Shown: positions 54,219 through 63,227 of the stretch, piece after piece
How positions within the stretch are numbered: position 1 is the first letter of the stretch
Layout of the letters: every line of letters starts with the position of its first letter
NCBI RefSeq assembly: GCF_000269985.1
Contig: NC_016109.1
Coordinates: 5,580,001 to 5,644,000, forward strand
Length of the DNA stretch: 64,000 bases
Reading direction: 5' to 3'
Origin: Kitasatospora setae KM-6054
GTDB lineage: Bacteria > Actinomycetota > Actinomycetes > Streptomycetales > Streptomycetaceae
The notes under the pieces: generated by a model
Databases searched by the model: none
Told to the model about the DNA's origin: nothing
What the model saw: the letters and a program-made list of their open reading frames with translations, nothing else
Position numbers and translations under genes: made by a program

Positions 54219-56051
54219 TCAGACCAGGCTGTCCTTCCAGGTCTGGTGGAGGGTGGCGAACCGGCCCGCGGCGGCGATCAGGCCGGCCGGGGTGTCGTCC
54301 TCGACGATCCGGCCCTGGTCCATCACCAGGACGCGGTCGGCGATCTCGACGGTCGAGAGCCGGTGGGCGATGATCACGGCGGTCCGGCCGGCCAGCACGG
54401 TGCGCATGGCGTGCTGGACCGCCTGCTCGCCCGGGACGTCGAGCGAGGAGGTCGCCTCGTCGAGGATCAGCACGGCCGGGTCGGCCAGCAGGGCGCGGGC
54501 GAAGGCGACCAGTTGGCGCTGGCCGGCCGAGATCCGGCCGCCGCGCTTGCGGACGTCGGTGTCGTAGCCGTCCGGCAGGGCGGCGATGAACGCGTGGGCG
54601 CCGATCGCGCGGGCGGCCGCCTCGATCTCGGCGCGGGTGGCGTCCGGCTTGCCGACCGCGATGTTCTCCGCGACCGTCCCGGAGAACAGGAAGGACTCCT
54701 GGGTGACCATCACGACGTTCGCCCGCAGCTCGGCGGTGGACAGCCCGCGCAGGTCGACGCCGTCCAGCGCGACCGTGCCGGCCGACGGGTCGTAGAACCG
54801 GGCCAGCAGCTTGGCCAGCGTCGACTTGCCCGCACCGGTGGCGCCCACCACCGCCGTGGTGCGGCCGGCCGGGAGCAGCAGGTCGAACTCGGGCAGCACC
54901 TGCTTGCCGTTGGCGTACGCGAAGGACACCCCGCGGAAGGCCACCTCGCGGCCCTTGCCGGTGGCGGCCGGCAGCGCGGCCGGCTCGGCGGGCTCGGGCA
55001 CGGACGGCTCGTGGGCGAGCAGGCCGGCCATCTTCTCCAGCGCGGCCGCCGCCGACTGGTAGCTGTTCAGGAACATCGCCAGCTGGTCGATCGGGTCGTA
55101 GAGCCGGCGCAGGTAGAGCACGAAGGCGGTCAGCACGCCGAGTTCGAGGCTGCCGTCGGTGACCAGGAAGGCGCCGAGCACCACCACGCCGGTGATCCAG
55201 ACGTTGGCGGTCAGCCGGGACAGGAAGACGTACCGGGCCATCTCCAGCAGGCCGTCCGCCGTCGCGGTGGCGGACTGCCTGTTGACGGTCGCGAAGGCCC
55301 GGTCGTTGGCGGCCTCGCGGCGGAACGCCTGCACCGGGCGGATGCCGTTCATGGTCTCGGTGAAGCGGACGATCAGCGCGGCGGTGACGGTGCGCGAGCG
55401 GCGGTAGACCTGCTGGGAGCGGCGCCGGAAGGAGCGCACGATCAGGTACATCGGCAGGAAGGAGACCAGCGAGGCCAGGCCCAGCCGCCAGTCGACGATG
55501 ACCAGCACGACCGTGATGTAGCCGACCGACAGGCAGACCATCAGCAGTTCCTGCAGGCCCTCGGCGAGCAGCTCGCGCAGGGTGTCCACGTCGCTGGTGG
55601 CGCGGGAGATGATCCGGCCGGAGGTGTAGCGCTCGTGGAAGTCCAGGCTGAGCCGCTGGGCGTGCCGGAAGATCCGGCCGCGCAGGTCGAGCAGCACGTC
55701 CTGGTTGACCCGGGCGGCGGACCGGATGAACGCCCGCTGCAGCGCGGTGGCGAGCAGCGCGCAGCCCAGGTAGGCGGCGGTGACGGCGACCAGCGGGCCC
55801 GAGTCGTGCCCGCGCAGGGCCGGGATGCCGCGGTCGATGGCGTAGGCCACCAGCAGCGGGCCGGCCTGCAGCGCGGCCTGCTGGAGCAGCACCGTCAGCA
55901 CCGCGACGACGATCCGGCGGCGGTGCGGGGCGAGCAGCGAGCCGAGCAGGGCGCGCGGGGCGCCCGGCGGGACGGGGATGTCCTGGTCGTCGGCGGCCGG
56001 GGGGAGGAGGTCGTCCTCCGCGACGGCGGGTTCGGCGACGGCGGTGGTCAT
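54219..56051 (-). CDS. ABC exporter subunit (catalytically complete ATPase)
   Basis: A 610-aa half-transporter with six membrane helices (about residues 45-330) and an ATPase domain (about 365-600): Walker A GATGAGKST, Q-loop VTQESFLFS, signature ISAGQRQLVAFARAL, Walker B LILDEATSSLD with catalytic Glu, H-loop IAHRLST. Its ATG overlaps the partner stop by 4 bp. The pair should form an asymmetric heterodimer of the LmrCD/TM287-288 kind; substrates of relatives are drugs, lipids or siderophores. No regulator is adjacent. Confidence 0.94.
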   Translation of the reverse strand: MTTAVAEPAVAEDDLLPPAADDQDIPVPPGAPRALLGSLLAPHRRRIVVAVLTVLLQQAALQAGPLLVAYAIDRGIPALRGHDSGPLVAVTAAYLGCALLATALQRAFIRSAARVNQDVLLDLRGRIFRHAQRLSLDFHERYTSGRIISRATSDVDTLRELLAEGLQELLMVCLSVGYITVVLVIVDWRLGLASLVSFLPMYLIVRSFRRRSQQVYRRSRTVTAALIVRFTETMNGIRPVQAFRREAANDRAFATVNRQSATATADGLLEMARYVFLSRLTANVWITGVVVLGAFLVTDGSLELGVLTAFVLYLRRLYDPIDQLAMFLNSYQSAAAALEKMAGLLAHEPSVPEPAEPAALPAATGKGREVAFRGVSFAYANGKQVLPEFDLLLPAGRTTAVVGATGAGKSTLAKLLARFYDPSAGTVALDGVDLRGLSTAELRANVVMVTQESFLFSGTVAENIAVGKPDATRAEIEAAARAIGAHAFIAALPDGYDTDVRKRGGRISAGQRQLVAFARALLADPAVLILDEATSSLDVPGEQAVQHAMRTVLAGRTAVIIAHRLSTVEIADRVLVMDQGRIVEDDTPAGLIAAAGRFATLHQTWKDSLV

Positions 56052-57892
56052 CGGGCCAGCGCCCCTTCCAGCTCGGACTCTCCGGACATCAGGGCCCGGT
56101 AGGCGGGACAGGAGCGCAGCAGCTCCTGGTGGGTGCCGACGGCTGCGATCCGGCCGTCGGCCAGCAGCGCGACCCGGTCGGCCAGCAGCACGGTGGACGG
56201 GCGGTGCGCCACGACCAGGGCGGTGGTGTCGGCCAGCACCTCGCGCAGGGCGCGCTCGACCAGCGCCTCGGTGTGCACATCCAGCGCGGAGAGCGGGTCG
56301 TCCAGCACCAGGAAGCGCGGCTCGCCGACCACCGCCCGGGCCAGCGCCAGGCGCTGGCGCTGGCCGCCGGACAGGCTCAGGCCCTGCTCGCCGACCTCGG
56401 TGTCCAGCCCCTCGGGGAGCCGGTCGACGAAACCGGCCTGCGCGGTGGCGAGGGCCGCCGCGACCTGCCCGGGTTCGGCGTCCGGGGCGCCCATCAGGAC
56501 GTTCTCCCGGACGGTGGCGGAGAACAGCGTCGGCTCCTCGAAGGCGACGGCGACCCGGCGGCGCAGCTCGGCGCGGCTCAGGTCGCGGACGTCGGTGCCG
56601 TCCAGGGTGATCGACCCGGCGGTGGGCTCGTACAGCCGGGGGAGCAGCGCGGTCAGCGTGGTCTTGCCGCTGCCGGTGGCGCCGACCAGGGCCAGCGTCT
56701 CGCCGGGGCGGACGTGCAGGTCGACGCCGGCCAGCAGGTCGGGGCTGCCGGCCGGGGCGTCCGGGTAGCGGAAGCGGACGCCGGCGAAGCGGATGCCGCG
56801 CTCCTCGGCCGGGGCCAGGCCGGACGGCGGGTCGGCCGGCTCCGGCTCGTCCATCACCTCGAAGTAGCGGTTGGCGGCGCTGGCGGCCTCGGCGGCGAAG
56901 CCGAGCAGCCAGCCGATCGACTCGACCGGCCAGCGCAGGGCCAGCGCGGTGGACAGGAAGGCGACCAGGGTGCCGACCGAGAGCTGGTCGTGCGCGACCA
57001 GGACGGCGCCGGTGGCCAGCGCGCCGCCGAGGGCCAGCTCGGGCAGGCCGACGATGGCCGCCCACAGGTTGCCCAGCAGGCCGGCCTTGCGCAGCTCGGT
57101 CTCGCGCAGCTCGGCGCTGCGGGCCCGGAACTCCTCGGCCATGGTGCGGTGCCGGCCGAAGGCCTTGAGGATCCGGATGCCGAGCACCGACTCCTCGACC
57201 ACGGTGGCCAGGTCGCCGTTCTGGTCCTGGGCCAGCCGGGAGGCCGCGGAGTACCCGGCCTCGAAGCGGCGGGTGTAGAACATCAGCGGGACCGCCGGGA
57301 CCAGGGTGATCAGGGCGAGCCGCCAGTCCAGCACGAACATCAGCGCGGTGCCGGTCAGGAAGACCGTCGAGTTGACGACCAGGAAGACCAGCGGGAAGGC
57401 CAGGAACAGCCGCAGCACGAACAGGTCCGAGGTGGCCCGGGAGAGCAGCTGGCCGGAGGGCCAGCGGTCGTGGAACGAGATCGGCAGCCGCTGGAGCTTG
57501 GCGAACAGCTCGCCGCGCAGCCGGGTCTCGACCCTGGCCAGCGGGCGGGCCACGATCACCCGGCGGACGCCGAACAGCACCGCCTCGGCGACGCCGAGCA
57601 GCAGCAGGGCGCCGGCCAGCGGCCACAGGCCGGACAGGTCGTGGTGGGCGACCGGGCCGTCGACGATCCGGCGCAGCACGATCGGGACGGCCAGCACGCT
57701 GAGCGAGGCCAGCCCGGCGGCCGCCATCGAGCCGAAGATCCGCCAGCGGGCCTCGCGGGCGTAGGGCCACAGGCGCAGCAGCGAGCGCACCGCGGACCGG
57801 GGTGCCGGTGCGGGCGGTGTGGTCGTGCCGTCGGTTGACGGGGTGTTCGGTTCCGCGGGGGTGGGCGGAGCGGGGTTCTGGTTCTCGGCCAT
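56048..57892 (-). CDS. ABC exporter subunit (ATPase with Asp for catalytic Glu)
   Basis: A 614-aa half-transporter and the first gene of the pair. Walker A is GATGSGKTT and the signature LSGGQRQRLALARA, but Walker B ends FLVLDDPLSALD, with Asp where the catalytic Glu should be, and the Q-loop has Glu (AFEEPTLF). Both substitutions are typical of the degenerate half in heterodimeric exporters. A Pro/Thr-rich N-terminal 30 residues precede the first helix. A possible -10 (TACCCT, minus strand, 57902-57907) stands close to the ATG. Confidence 0.94.
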   Translation of the reverse strand: MAENQNPAPPTPAEPNTPSTDGTTTPPAPAPRSAVRSLLRLWPYAREARWRIFGSMAAAGLASLSVLAVPIVLRRIVDGPVAHHDLSGLWPLAGALLLLGVAEAVLFGVRRVIVARPLARVETRLRGELFAKLQRLPISFHDRWPSGQLLSRATSDLFVLRLFLAFPLVFLVVNSTVFLTGTALMFVLDWRLALITLVPAVPLMFYTRRFEAGYSAASRLAQDQNGDLATVVEESVLGIRILKAFGRHRTMAEEFRARSAELRETELRKAGLLGNLWAAIVGLPELALGGALATGAVLVAHDQLSVGTLVAFLSTALALRWPVESIGWLLGFAAEAASAANRYFEVMDEPEPADPPSGLAPAEERGIRFAGVRFRYPDAPAGSPDLLAGVDLHVRPGETLALVGATGSGKTTLTALLPRLYEPTAGSITLDGTDVRDLSRAELRRRVAVAFEEPTLFSATVRENVLMGAPDAEPGQVAAALATAQAGFVDRLPEGLDTEVGEQGLSLSGGQRQRLALARAVVGEPRFLVLDDPLSALDVHTEALVERALREVLADTTALVVAHRPSTVLLADRVALLADGRIAAVGTHQELLRSCPAYRALMSGESELEGALAR

Positions 57893-58022
57893 CGCCGAGC
57901 AGGGTAGACGCAGGCGCTGACATTTCTCATCCGGTTTTTTGCCCCTGTCGGCGAGAACCGGCCAGGCCGGGGCACCCCCGCGGCCGTCCCGCCCGTCCCG
58001 TCCCGCCCGTCCCGTCCCGCCG

Positions 58023-60203
58023 TCAGCCCGCCGTCAGCAGCACCGCCGAACGGCCGGTCAGCAGCACCTCGTCGACCGGCCGCGGGTCCGGGTCGCCGGC
58101 CAGCGCGGTGTCCAGCACCGGGACGTGCGGGCCGGGCAGGGTGAAGCGCCGCGGCTCGGCGGACGCGTTCAGCAGCAGCAGGAAGTCGGCGTCCCGCAGC
58201 GGGCGGCCGCGCTGGTCGCGCTCGGACATCGCGCTGCCGGACAGCCGCATCGCCAGCGCCTGCCCCGGCGAGAACCAGTCCGCGTCGGTCATCTCGGTGC
58301 CCGCCGGGGTCAGCCAGGCCAGGTCGCGCCGCCCGTCCGGGCCGGCCGGGCGGCCGGAGAAGAACGCCCGCTGCCGCAGCACCGGGTGGGCCCGGCGCAG
58401 GTGCACCAGCTTGGCGGTCAGCTCGGTCAGCGAGCGCCAGTCCGGGTCGCCGAGCAGCGACCAGTCCAGCCAACTGGTCTCGTCGTCCTGGCAGTACGCG
58501 TTGTTGTTGCCGCCCTGGGTGCGGCCCAGCTCGTCGCCCGCGGTCAGCATCGGCACCCCGCTGGAGAGCAGCAGCGTGGTCAGCAGGTTGCGCAGCTGGC
58601 GCACCCGCAGCGAGCGGATGGCCGGGTCGTCGCTCTCGCCCTCCGCGCCGTGGTTCCAGGACCGGTTGTCGTCGGTGCCGTCCCGGTTGTCCTCGCCGTT
58701 GGCGCCGTTGTGCTTGCGGTCGTAGCTGACCAGGTCGCGCAGCGTGAAGCCGTCGTGCGCGGTGACGAAGTTGACCGAGGCGTACGGGCGGCGGCCGCCG
58801 CGCTGGTACAGGTCGGAGGAGCCGGACAGCCGGGTCGCCAGCTCGCGGACGTCCGGCCGGGCGCCGCGCCAGAAGTCCCGGACGGTGTCCCGGTAGTGGT
58901 CGTTCCACTCGCCCCACAGCGGCGGGAAGCCGCCCACCTGGTAGCCGCCCGGGCCGACGTCCCACGGCTCGGCGATCAGCTTGACCCGGCTCAGCAGCGG
59001 GTCCTGCGAGACGGCGGCCAGGAACGGGTGCTCCATCTCCACGCCGTCGCCGCCGCGGGCCAGCGCGGCCGCCAGGTCGAAGCGGAAGCCGTCCACGCCC
59101 ATCTCGGCGACCCAGTACCGCAGCGAGTCGGTGATCAGCCGGATCACCTGCGGGCGGCGGGTGTCCAGCGTGTTGCCGCAGCCGGTGTAGTCCGCGTAGC
59201 CGCGGCGCGAGCGGTCCGGCCGGTAGTAGCCCGCGTTGTCGATGCCGCGCAGGGACAGCGTCGGGCCCATCACGCCCTGCTCGGCGGTGTGGTTGTAGAC
59301 CACGTCGAGGATCACCTCGATGCCGGCCGCGTGCAGCGCCCGCACCATCCGCTTGAACTCGCCGACCTGCTGGCCCCGGCTGCCGCTCGCCGCGTAGCCC
59401 GCGTGCGGGGCGAAGTAGCCGAGCGTGTTGTAGCCCCAGTAGTTGACCAGGCCGCGGGCCTGCAGGTGGTCCTCGCTGACGTGGTGGTGCACCGGCAGCA
59501 GCTCCACCGCCGTCACCCCCAGCCGCACCAGGTGCGCGACCGCCGCCGGGTGCGCCAGCCCCGCGTAGGTGCCGCGCAGCTCCGGCGGGACGTCCGGGTG
59601 GCGCATGGTGAAGCCGCGCACGTGCAGCTCGTACAGCACCGTCTCGGCCCACGGCGTCTTCGGCCGCTGGTCGTCGTACCAGTCGTCGGCGTCGTGCACC
59701 ACCACGGCCTTGGGCACGTACGGCGCGGAGTCCCGGTCGTCCCGGACGGTGTCGGCGACCTCCGGCTCGGGCCAGTTCCGGACGGCGCCGCAGGTCGCGT
59801 CGTGGGCCGTGTACGCGCCGTCGATCGCCCGGGCGTACGGGTCGAGCAGCAGCTTGGCCGGGTTGAACCGGGCGCCGGTCCACGGGTCCCACCGGCCGTG
59901 CACCCGGAAGCCGTAGCGGGTGCCGGGCAGCACGCCCGGCAGGTAGCCGTGCCAGGTCTGGTACGTCTGCTCGGACAGCCGGTGCCGGGACTCCGCGCCG
60001 CGCTCGTCGAACAGGCACAGGTCGACGGCCTCCGCGCCCGGCGCCCAGAGCGCGAAGTTGGTGCCCCGGCCGCCTTCCGGGCCGGTGCGGAACCGGGCGC
60101 CCAGCGGCTGCCAGCCGCCCGGCCACGGCTCCGCGCCGGCCCGGAAGGCGGCCGGGCCCGGCTCCCGAGCCGCCCGTGCGTCCAGCTCCTGCCACGCCGT
60201 CAT
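58023..60203 (-). CDS. glgX: Glycogen debranching enzyme GlgX
   Basis: A 726-aa isoamylase-type GH13_11 enzyme cleaving alpha-1,6 branches left after phosphorylase action. A CBM48 domain at the N-terminus (about residues 20-130) precedes the catalytic barrel with nucleophile in GFRFDLAAAL, acid in LIAEPWDVG and the third carboxylate in TAHDGFTLRDLVSY. The ATG at 60203 has GGGAGGG five bases upstream; the in-frame extension to 60299 lacks a site. It stands alone, 20 kb from glgP, and complements it. The 60 bp after it consist of CGTCCCG-type repeats. Confidence 0.95.
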   Translation of the reverse strand: MTAWQELDARAAREPGPAAFRAGAEPWPGGWQPLGARFRTGPEGGRGTNFALWAPGAEAVDLCLFDERGAESRHRLSEQTYQTWHGYLPGVLPGTRYGFRVHGRWDPWTGARFNPAKLLLDPYARAIDGAYTAHDATCGAVRNWPEPEVADTVRDDRDSAPYVPKAVVVHDADDWYDDQRPKTPWAETVLYELHVRGFTMRHPDVPPELRGTYAGLAHPAAVAHLVRLGVTAVELLPVHHHVSEDHLQARGLVNYWGYNTLGYFAPHAGYAASGSRGQQVGEFKRMVRALHAAGIEVILDVVYNHTAEQGVMGPTLSLRGIDNAGYYRPDRSRRGYADYTGCGNTLDTRRPQVIRLITDSLRYWVAEMGVDGFRFDLAAALARGGDGVEMEHPFLAAVSQDPLLSRVKLIAEPWDVGPGGYQVGGFPPLWGEWNDHYRDTVRDFWRGARPDVRELATRLSGSSDLYQRGGRRPYASVNFVTAHDGFTLRDLVSYDRKHNGANGEDNRDGTDDNRSWNHGAEGESDDPAIRSLRVRQLRNLLTTLLLSSGVPMLTAGDELGRTQGGNNNAYCQDDETSWLDWSLLGDPDWRSLTELTAKLVHLRRAHPVLRQRAFFSGRPAGPDGRRDLAWLTPAGTEMTDADWFSPGQALAMRLSGSAMSERDQRGRPLRDADFLLLLNASAEPRRFTLPGPHVPVLDTALAGDPDPRPVDEVLLTGRSAVLLTAG

Positions 60204-60301
60204 GGCGACCCTCCCAGCGATCCGGGGGCCCGTCCCCGTTCTTCCCGTTGTTCCCTGTCCGACGGCCGTCGTCACCCCCGGTCGGGGAGCGTGACGCACC
60301 G

Positions 60302-60311
60302 TGATCGATCA
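60302..60311. promoter_or_regulatory. TGATCGATCA palindrome in the glgX/L,D-transpeptidase gap
   Basis: A perfect 10-bp palindrome in the 213-bp divergent gap, about 100 bp upstream of each start. It could be a regulator site; it is short enough to be chance. Confidence 0.35.
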
Positions 60312-60416
60312 TGTGCCCAGCGGAGCAGGGTGCGGAAACCATTCGGCCGTGTCCGGGAGGCGGAACCGCTCGTTGTGTCCGGTATCGGGTGGTAGCTGGT
60401 GAAACGGGAGGACGGC

Positions 60417-61634
60417 ATGCGCGCCGCGGTACGGCTCTGGGCACGGCGGGCGGCGGCGGCCGGACTGGTCCTGCTGACCGGCTGCTCCGGCGGCGACGGC
60501 GGTGACGGCGGTGACCGGCCGCCCGGCGACGCGGCCCCGCCGGTCTCCCGGGCCCGGCTCGCGGTCGGGCCGGGCGACGGCGCGCAGGACGTCCCGGTGG
60601 ACGGCGCGGTCCGGGTCGAGGTGGCCGAGGGCCGGCTGCTGACCGTCCGGCTCACCGACGGCCGGGGCGCCGACGTCCCCGGCACGCTCACCCCCGACCG
60701 CACCGGCTGGACCCCGGACCGCCGGCTCGCCACCGCCACCGCCTACACCCTGGACGCGGTCGCCGAGGACGGCGCCGGCCTGCGCGCCGTCCAGCACGCC
60801 GGCTTCACCACCGTCGCCCCCGAGCACACCTTCGTCGGCTTCTTCAGCCCCGAGGACGGCTCGACCGTCGGCGTCGGCATGCCCGTCACGCTGCGCTTCT
60901 CGCACCCGATCACCGACCGGGCCGCCGTCGAGAAGGCGATCGCGGTCACCGCCGACCCGCCGCTGGAGATCGCCCCGCACTGGTTCGGCGACCAGCGGCT
61001 CGACTTCCGCCCCCGGGCGTACTGGCCGGCCGGCACGAAGGTCACCCTGCTGCTGCGGCTGAAGGACGTCGAGGGCGCGCCCGGCTACCTCGGCACCCAG
61101 GACAAGGACGTCCGCTTCACCGTCGGCCGCTCGTTGGTCGCCGCCGTCGACCTGGACGCCCACACCATGACCGTCCGCGAGGACGGCCGGGTGCTGCGGG
61201 TGCTGCCGGTCAGCGGCGGCAGCCCCGAGCACGCCAGCTACCTCGGCGCGATGGTGGTCTCCGAGCGCTTCGAGGTGACCAGGATGAACTCCCGGACGGT
61301 CGGCCTCGGCGACGAGTACGACATCAAGGACGTCCCGCACGCGCTCCGGCTGACCGCCTCCGGCACCTTCGTGCACGGCAACTACTGGACCGACCGGGCC
61401 GTCTTCGGCGCCGCCAACACCAGCCACGGCTGCATCGGCCTGGCCGACGCCAAGGGCGGCTCGGACGACTCCCCGGCGGGCTGGTTCTACCGGCACACCA
61501 TGGTCGGCGACGTGGTCGAGGTGCGCGGCTCGCGCGGCGAGCCGGTCGCCCCCGACAACGGCCTCGGCGACTGGAACCTGCCCTGGCGGCAGTGGACCGC
61601 CGGGAGCGCGCTCGCAGCCCCCGGGGTTCACTGA
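60417..61634 (+). CDS. Lipoprotein L,D-transpeptidase (Ig-like + YkuD), first of three
   Basis: A 405-aa envelope protein. The signal peptide ends in the lipobox LLTGC, two Ig-like domains follow (about residues 45-230), and then the YkuD catalytic domain with HGNYW and SHGCIGL, whose Cys is the nucleophile. It makes 3-3 cross-links in peptidoglycan, like mycobacterial LdtMt2. I prefer ATG 60417, with GGAGG five bases upstream, to the GTG at 60399. It is the most diverged of three tandem copies and lacks the SDNIADN segment seen in the other two. Confidence 0.93.
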   Translation: MRAAVRLWARRAAAAGLVLLTGCSGGDGGDGGDRPPGDAAPPVSRARLAVGPGDGAQDVPVDGAVRVEVAEGRLLTVRLTDGRGADVPGTLTPDRTGWTPDRRLATATAYTLDAVAEDGAGLRAVQHAGFTTVAPEHTFVGFFSPEDGSTVGVGMPVTLRFSHPITDRAAVEKAIAVTADPPLEIAPHWFGDQRLDFRPRAYWPAGTKVTLLLRLKDVEGAPGYLGTQDKDVRFTVGRSLVAAVDLDAHTMTVREDGRVLRVLPVSGGSPEHASYLGAMVVSERFEVTRMNSRTVGLGDEYDIKDVPHALRLTASGTFVHGNYWTDRAVFGAANTSHGCIGLADAKGGSDDSPAGWFYRHTMVGDVVEVRGSRGEPVAPDNGLGDWNLPWRQWTAGSALAAPGVH

Positions 61635-61801
61635 ACCCGCACCCCGCTCCCGCCGGAGTTCCACTCAGGCCCGGCGGTTATCCTGGCCGCTCGCGAACGA
61701 GCCGGACGGCACGGCGGTTCAGATCGCGGCGACCCGGTGCAACCGAACCCGGGCGTCAAGACGTGTAACTCGCCGGGAATACCGGGAGGGGAGCAACAGC
61801 G

Positions 61802-63061
61802 GTGGAGACGGTTCACGAGGCCGGGGCGGTGGCACGGCGCGGACGCCGGGCCGGACGGTCCGCGGCGGCCCTGCTGGTGGGCGGCGCGCTGCTGCTCGGC
61901 ACGGCGGCCTGCAACAGCGGTGGCGGCGGCGCCGGTTCGACCGACGCCGGGGGCGGGAGCGGCGGCGGCAGCAGCGCCTCGGCCGGCGCGGACGCCGCGC
62001 CGAAGGTCTCGACCGCCCAGCTGACCGTCACCCCGGCGAACGGGGCGGCCGACGTCGACCCGAAGGACGGCGTCAAGATCGCGGTGGCCGGCGGCAAGCT
62101 GACCACCGTCGAGGTCGCCGACAAGAACGGCAAGGCGGTCGAGGGCAAGATCTCCGACGACGGCCTGAGCTGGAAGCCCACCGGCCAGCTGACCGTCGGC
62201 ACCACCTACACGGTCGCCGCCCAGGCGACCGACGCGGCCGGCCTGGTGGCGGCCTCCAGCAGCACCTTCACCACGCTGACCCCGGCGAAGACCGCCTCGA
62301 CCAACGACAACATCGCCGACAACGGCACCTACGGCGTCGGCATGATCGTCTCGGTCAACTTCGGCAAGGCGATCAAGAACAAGGAGGCGGTGGTGGCGGG
62401 CGTCACCGTCACCGGCTCCGACGGCACGGTCGCCAAGGGCCACTGGTTCGGCGACCGCCGACTGGACTTCCGCCCGGAGAAGTACTGGGCGCCCGGCACC
62501 AAGGTGACGGTCAAGTACCGCCTCAAGAACGTCGAGGTGTCGCCCGGCGTCTACGGCGACATCGACAAGGACGAGCCGTTCACCATCGGCCGCTACCAGG
62601 TCTCCACGGTCGACGCCGCCGCCCACACCATGACGGTGGACCGGGGCAGCGGCAAGACCGAGACCATCCCGATCACCGCGGGCAACGACCAGAACGCCTC
62701 GTGGAACGGCACCATGGTGATCTCCGCCAAGGAGAAGGTCACCCGGATGAACTCGGCGACCGTCTCCAACATCAAGGGCGACGAGTACGACGTCCCGGAC
62801 GTGCCGCACGCGATGCGCCTGACCACCAGCGGCACCTACGTGCACGGCAACTACTGGAGCAGCGCCTTCGGCAAGTCCAACGCCAGCCACGGCTGCGTCG
62901 GCATGGCCGACGTCAAGGGCGGCGGCGACAGCACCTCGGCGGGCAAGTTCTTCAACTCCTCGATCATCGGCGACGTGGTGAAGATCCAGAACTCCAAGGG
63001 CCAGACGGTCGCCGGCGACAACGGCTGGAGCGGCTGGACGATCCCGTGGAGCAAGTGGTAA
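61802..63061 (+). CDS. Lipoprotein L,D-transpeptidase, second of three
   Basis: A 419-aa paralogue: signal with lipobox-like GTAAC (about residue 38), a Gly/Ser-rich linker, two Ig-like domains and a YkuD domain with HGNYW and SHGCVGM. The segment SDNIADN of the third copy is here TNDNIADNGTYGVGMIVSV, showing close kinship with that copy. The GTG start has GGGAGGGGAG about eight bases upstream. A 16-bp terminator follows, so the third copy has its own promoter. Confidence 0.93.
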   Translation: METVHEAGAVARRGRRAGRSAAALLVGGALLLGTAACNSGGGGAGSTDAGGGSGGGSSASAGADAAPKVSTAQLTVTPANGAADVDPKDGVKIAVAGGKLTTVEVADKNGKAVEGKISDDGLSWKPTGQLTVGTTYTVAAQATDAAGLVAASSSTFTTLTPAKTASTNDNIADNGTYGVGMIVSVNFGKAIKNKEAVVAGVTVTGSDGTVAKGHWFGDRRLDFRPEKYWAPGTKVTVKYRLKNVEVSPGVYGDIDKDEPFTIGRYQVSTVDAAAHTMTVDRGSGKTETIPITAGNDQNASWNGTMVISAKEKVTRMNSATVSNIKGDEYDVPDVPHAMRLTTSGTYVHGNYWSSAFGKSNASHGCVGMADVKGGGDSTSAGKFFNSSIIGDVVKIQNSKGQTVAGDNGWSGWTIPWSKW

Positions 63062-63078
63062 CCGCGCCCCGCGCGCGC

Positions 63079-63114
63079 CGACGGCCCGGTGGTCCTCCGA
63101 CCACCGGGCCGTCG
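63079..63114 (+). terminator. Terminator between the second and third L,D-transpeptidase genes
   Basis: A perfect 16-bp stem (63079-63094 with 63099-63114) and a 4-nt loop, 17 bp after the stop of the second gene. Confidence 0.9.
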
Positions 63115-63227
63115 ACCGTTCGTGACCGTACCGGGACACTCGCCCCGCAACGTTTCCCGCCGCCGACCCGTCCTATCAACCGAAAGACCTGTCACCCGAC
63201 AGGCGGGCTGCGTGGGGAGAGCGGAAC

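Noticed and set aside
39194..57892. Biosynthetic gene cluster or resistance island because of two ABC exporter pairs
   Set aside because: No polyketide, peptide synthetase, terpene or RiPP genes are present, and the surrounding genes are ordinary metabolism.
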